Below are positions 5,753 to 7,731 of a stretch of DNA of 7,731 nucleotides, piece by piece; the first letter of the stretch is position 1, and the number at the start of each line of letters is the position of its first letter. The notes under the pieces were generated by a model that was given only the letters and a program-made list of their open reading frames with translations, had not been told where the DNA came from and made no database searches. The translations under genes were made by a program, and so were the position numbers. This stretch comes from Solirubrobacterales bacterium (GTDB taxonomy: Bacteria; Actinomycetota; Thermoleophilia; Solirubrobacterales; Solirubrobacteraceae): assembly GCA_013695395.1 (NCBI GenBank), contig JACDAP010000544.1:1-7731 (forward strand). The letters run 5' to 3'.

Positions 5753-6624
5753 CAGCGTCCGCCCCCGGCGGCCCCGGTCCTCTGGGCGACGAAGAGGCCC
5801 TGCACCATCGCGCGGGTCGCGTAGGCGGCCATGAGCCGCGGGACGGTGAGGGCGAAGATCCGGTCGGGGTTCCCGCGGTCGAGCAGGAAGCGGCGTGCCT
5901 CGGGATCGCGGAGGGCCCGGGCGAGCGCACGACGCACGATGATCGGCCAGGTGCGGCTGACCCGGCGGGAGAGGTCCTCGAAGCGCAGCAGCTCGAACCC
6001 GGCCCCGGTGAGCAGCTCGCCGTACTCGGCGGCGGTGTGCATGCTCGGCAGCCGGCCCTCGTCGCAGATCGGGCGCAGCAGGGCGCGGTCCCGCCAGGGG
6101 CGCCGCTGCTCGCAGGCCAGCCAGTCGGTGAGCACGAGCCGCGCCCCCGGCTTGAGGACGCGGGCGAGCTCGGCGAAGACGCGCGGCTTGTCCGGCATGT
6201 GCGAGAGGCACTCGATCGCCACGACCGCGTCGGCCTCCCCGTCGGGCAGCCCGTTCTCACGCCAGTCGCGTACGAGGATCTCCGGGTCGCCCGGGCGGCC
6301 GCCGACCGACACCGCGTAGGCGGCCTGTGCGGCGGAGAGCGTGAGGCCGGTCACCCGCGCGCCGTGCTCCCGGGCCAGCAGGCGGGAGGTGGCGCCGTAG
6401 CCGCAGCCGACGTCGACGACGCGGTCGCCGGGCTCGATCCGGGCCAGGGCGATGACGTACTCGGCCAGGCCGCGCGTGGCGATCTCCACCGGTGCCCGGT
6501 CAGCGGGTCCGGACCAGAGGCCGTGGTGGACGTGCTCGCCCCAGAGGGAGCGGTAGTACGCGTCGAGCCCATCGTAGTGGGCGGCGACGGCGGCCGGGAC
6601 GGCGGGCTGGCGGGACGTGATCAC
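5752..6624 (-). CDS. SAM-dependent methyltransferase, tocopherol/cyclopropane-synthase-like
   Basis: Class I SAM methyltransferase of 290 residues, probably soluble or membrane-peripheral. Seen: HYDGLDAYYRSLWGEHVHHG (16-35), a signature shared with gamma-tocopherol methyltransferase-like and cyclopropane-fatty-acid-synthase-like enzymes; motif I VVDVGCGYGATS (69-80); GLTLSAAQ (93-100); RDWREN (119-124); IECLSHMPDK (137-146); LKPGARLVLTDWLA (157-170). These relatives act on lipids, quinol-like rings or natural products; the substrate here is not recognisable. The start is GTG at 6624, supported by an AGGAAG ribosome-binding site 9 bases upstream, the clearest in the window. Its TGA overlaps the ATG of the channel gene by one base, giving a two-gene unit. 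The upstream aminotransferase gene ends 87 bp away on the same strand, so cotranscription with it is possible but not shown. Confidence 0.88.
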   Translation of the reverse strand: MITSRQPAVPAAVAAHYDGLDAYYRSLWGEHVHHGLWSGPADRAPVEIATRGLAEYVIALARIEPGDRVVDVGCGYGATSRLLAREHGARVTGLTLSAAQAAYAVSVGGRPGDPEILVRDWRENGLPDGEADAVVAIECLSHMPDKPRVFAELARVLKPGARLVLTDWLACEQRRPWRDRALLRPICDEGRLPSMHTAAEYGELLTGAGFELLRFEDLSRRVSRTWPIIVRRALARALRDPEARRFLLDRGNPDRIFALTVPRLMAAYATRAMVQGLFVAQRTGAAGGGR

Positions 6625-6633
6625 GGCTCAAGT

Positions 6634-6639
6634 CTTCCT
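6634..6639 (-). promoter_or_regulatory. Ribosome-binding site AGGAAG deciding the GTG start at 6624
   Basis: On the minus strand AGGAAG is followed by a 9-base spacer and then GTG (6624-6622). It supports GTG as the true start of the methyltransferase. Most other genes in this window lack a Shine-Dalgarno. The rest of the 87-bp gap (6625-6711) shows no clear promoter or terminator. Confidence 0.5.
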
Positions 6640-6711
6640 GACACACGCCCGCCTCAACCGCTCGCGCTCGGGGTGCGGGGAAGCTGGTGTCGAGATCGCC
6701 CTCATCGTCGC

Positions 6712-7731
6712 CTAGATCGTCGTGGCCGCCGCCGGCGCGATCGTCGGGCGTGCCTGAGCGGGCTCAGCGTGGACGAGCACCGCGGCAGCCGCTTGGTGAG
6801 CGGCCCGCACCGCGTCGGTGATCCTCGTGATGTCCTCCGGCGTCAGCTGCGGGCTGGACGGGAGGTAGAGCCCGGTCGCCCCCAGCCGTTCGGCCACGGG
6901 GTGGCGACGACCCCGGTGCTCCTGCCGGTAGGCCGGCTGGAGATGGAGCGGGACGAAGAAGGTGCGCGTCTCGATGCCCTCGGTCGCGAGAGCGGCGCGG
7001 AGCTCGTCGCGGCTCAGCCCGAAGGCGGGGCCGAGGGTGAGACCGAACATCCAATGGACGCTCTCGTGACCGGCCCGGGAAGGCGGCAGCTCGATCCCTG
7101 CTACCTCGGCGAGCCCGGCGGCGTAGAGCTCCGCGTTCGCGCGACGCCGCGCGACGAGCTGCTCCAGGCGCTCGACCTGCGCCAGCCCGACGGCCGCCTG
7201 CAGGTTGCTCATCCGGAAGTTGTAGGCCCGGAAGCGGTGCCAGAAGTGCCGCTCCGGCGAGAAGGCGTGGTCTCGGAGCTCGCGGGCGACCGCCGCGATC
7301 TCCGGGTCGTTCGTGGTGACCATTCCTCCTTCCCCGGTCGTGAGGATCTTGTTCCCGTAGAAGGAGAAGGAGGCCACGTCTCCGAGCGAACCGACCGGCT
7401 GACCGTCCGCCCGGGCGCCGTGCGCCTCGGCTGCGTCCTCGATCACGGCAAGGCCGTTGTCCTCGGCCAACCGACGCACGGCCTGCATGTCGACCGGCTG
7501 CCCGTAGGTGTGCACGACGACGATCGCCCGCGTGCGCGGACTCACGCGCGCGGCGACCTGGTCGAGGTCCAGGTTCCACGTCGCGGGATCGGTGTCCACC
7601 AGCACCGCTCGGGCGCCGAGGTAGTCGACCGCGTTGGCCGTGGCGATCATGGTGAAGGTCGGCACGATCACCTCGTCACCCGGGCCGATCCCTGCTGCGG
7701 CGAGCGCGAGGTGCAGTGCGGTCGTGCCGCT
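6712..7731 (-). CDS. DegT/DnrJ/EryC1/StrS sugar aminotransferase, GDP-perosamine synthase-like, 5' end cut off
   Basis: PLP-dependent aminotransferase that converts a nucleotide-linked keto-sugar to an amino sugar, for surface polysaccharide or glycoside synthesis. The frame is open from the right edge and gives 339 residues; roughly the first 40-50 residues of a normal ~370-400 residue protein lie outside. Seen, numbering visible residues: SGTTALHLALAAAG (1-14), PTFTMIATANAV (24-35), VVHTYGQPVDM (72-82), VIEDAAEAHGA (96-106) with the Asp99 that contacts the PLP nitrogen, SFYGNKILTTGEGGM (123-137) with aldimine Lys128, and YNFRMSNLQAAVGLAQVERL (170-189). The PTFTMIA and VHxYGxPxDM patterns favour perosamine synthase-type members (GDP-4-keto-6-deoxymannose aminated with glutamate), but the exact sugar is inferred. 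An Ala-rich tail of about 25 residues follows the conserved domain. The stop is TAG at 6714-6712. Confidence 0.93.
   Translation of the reverse strand, partial: SGTTALHLALAAAGIGPGDEVIVPTFTMIATANAVDYLGARAVLVDTDPATWNLDLDQVAARVSPRTRAIVVVHTYGQPVDMQAVRRLAEDNGLAVIEDAAEAHGARADGQPVGSLGDVASFSFYGNKILTTGEGGMVTTNDPEIAAVARELRDHAFSPERHFWHRFRAYNFRMSNLQAAVGLAQVERLEQLVARRRANAELYAAGLAEVAGIELPPSRAGHESVHWMFGLTLGPAFGLSRDELRAALATEGIETRTFFVPLHLQPAYRQEHRGRRHPVAERLGATGLYLPSSPQLTPEDITRITDAVRAAHQAAAAVLVHAEPAQARPTIAPAAATTI

Noticed and set aside
5753..6211. N-terminal extension of the channel-like protein up to 6211
   Set aside because: The extra sequence is Arg/Pro/Ala-rich and lies out of frame over the upstream methyltransferase; ATG 5752 starts directly with the Rossmann strand MRVLLVGPGD.
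4203..6260. A 685-codon open frame on the minus strand
   Set aside because: It is out of frame with three genes that carry clear conserved motifs, and its product is Arg/Gly/Pro-rich without any recognisable domain.
1..7731. Mobile element, CRISPR array, tRNA/rRNA, phage-defence or toxin-antitoxin system
   Set aside because: No transposase, integrase, terminal repeats, spaced direct repeats, RNA gene structure, nuclease or defence domain was seen; codon use looks uniform across the genes.

Overview
The window is very GC-rich DNA in which third codon positions are almost all G or C. Several genes have a TAnnnT-type -10 box only 7-10 bases before the start codon and no Shine-Dalgarno sequence, as expected for leaderless transcripts. 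Together with the protein families, this points to a high-GC actinobacterium. A deep lineage such as Thermoleophilia/Solirubrobacterales is plausible, but that is inference. The region is packed with chromosomal genes. I see no mobile element, RNA gene or CRISPR array.

Layout from left to right. (1) Minus strand, cut by the left edge: a GH57/DUF1957 1,4-alpha-glucan branching enzyme (1-1289). It overlaps by four bases (GTGA) the end of a class I SAM methyltransferase (1286-2068) that resembles, from memory, mycobacterial Rv3030. This pair repeats the order Rv3030-Rv3031 of the mycobacterial methylglucose lipopolysaccharide (MGLP) locus. (2) A 46-bp divergent promoter region (2069-2114), then a second, unrelated class I methyltransferase on the plus strand (2115-3026). 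(3) A convergent minus-strand DUF4259 protein (3043-3468). (4) Minus strand: a 3-hydroxyisobutyrate dehydrogenase-family NAD(P) oxidoreductase (3535-4389). (5) Minus strand: a two-gene unit joined by a TGATG overlap. It holds a tocopherol/cyclopropane-synthase-like SAM methyltransferase (5752-6624) and a TrkA-N/RCK ion-channel-like membrane protein (4448-5752). (6) Minus strand, cut by the right edge: a DegT/DnrJ/EryC1 sugar aminotransferase of the GDP-perosamine synthase type (6712-7731).

The leftmost pair probably makes or modifies an alpha-glucan, and the rightmost gene probably makes an amino sugar for a surface glycan. What connects them, if anything, cannot be told from this window. The most unusual items are the methyltransferase-GH57 pair outside an obvious mycobacterial setting and the RCK channel whose pore loop lacks the K+ selectivity-filter signature. 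No complete new multi-gene system can be demonstrated here. Two long open frames (779 and 685 codons) lie antisense to real genes and are judged to be GC-bias shadows.
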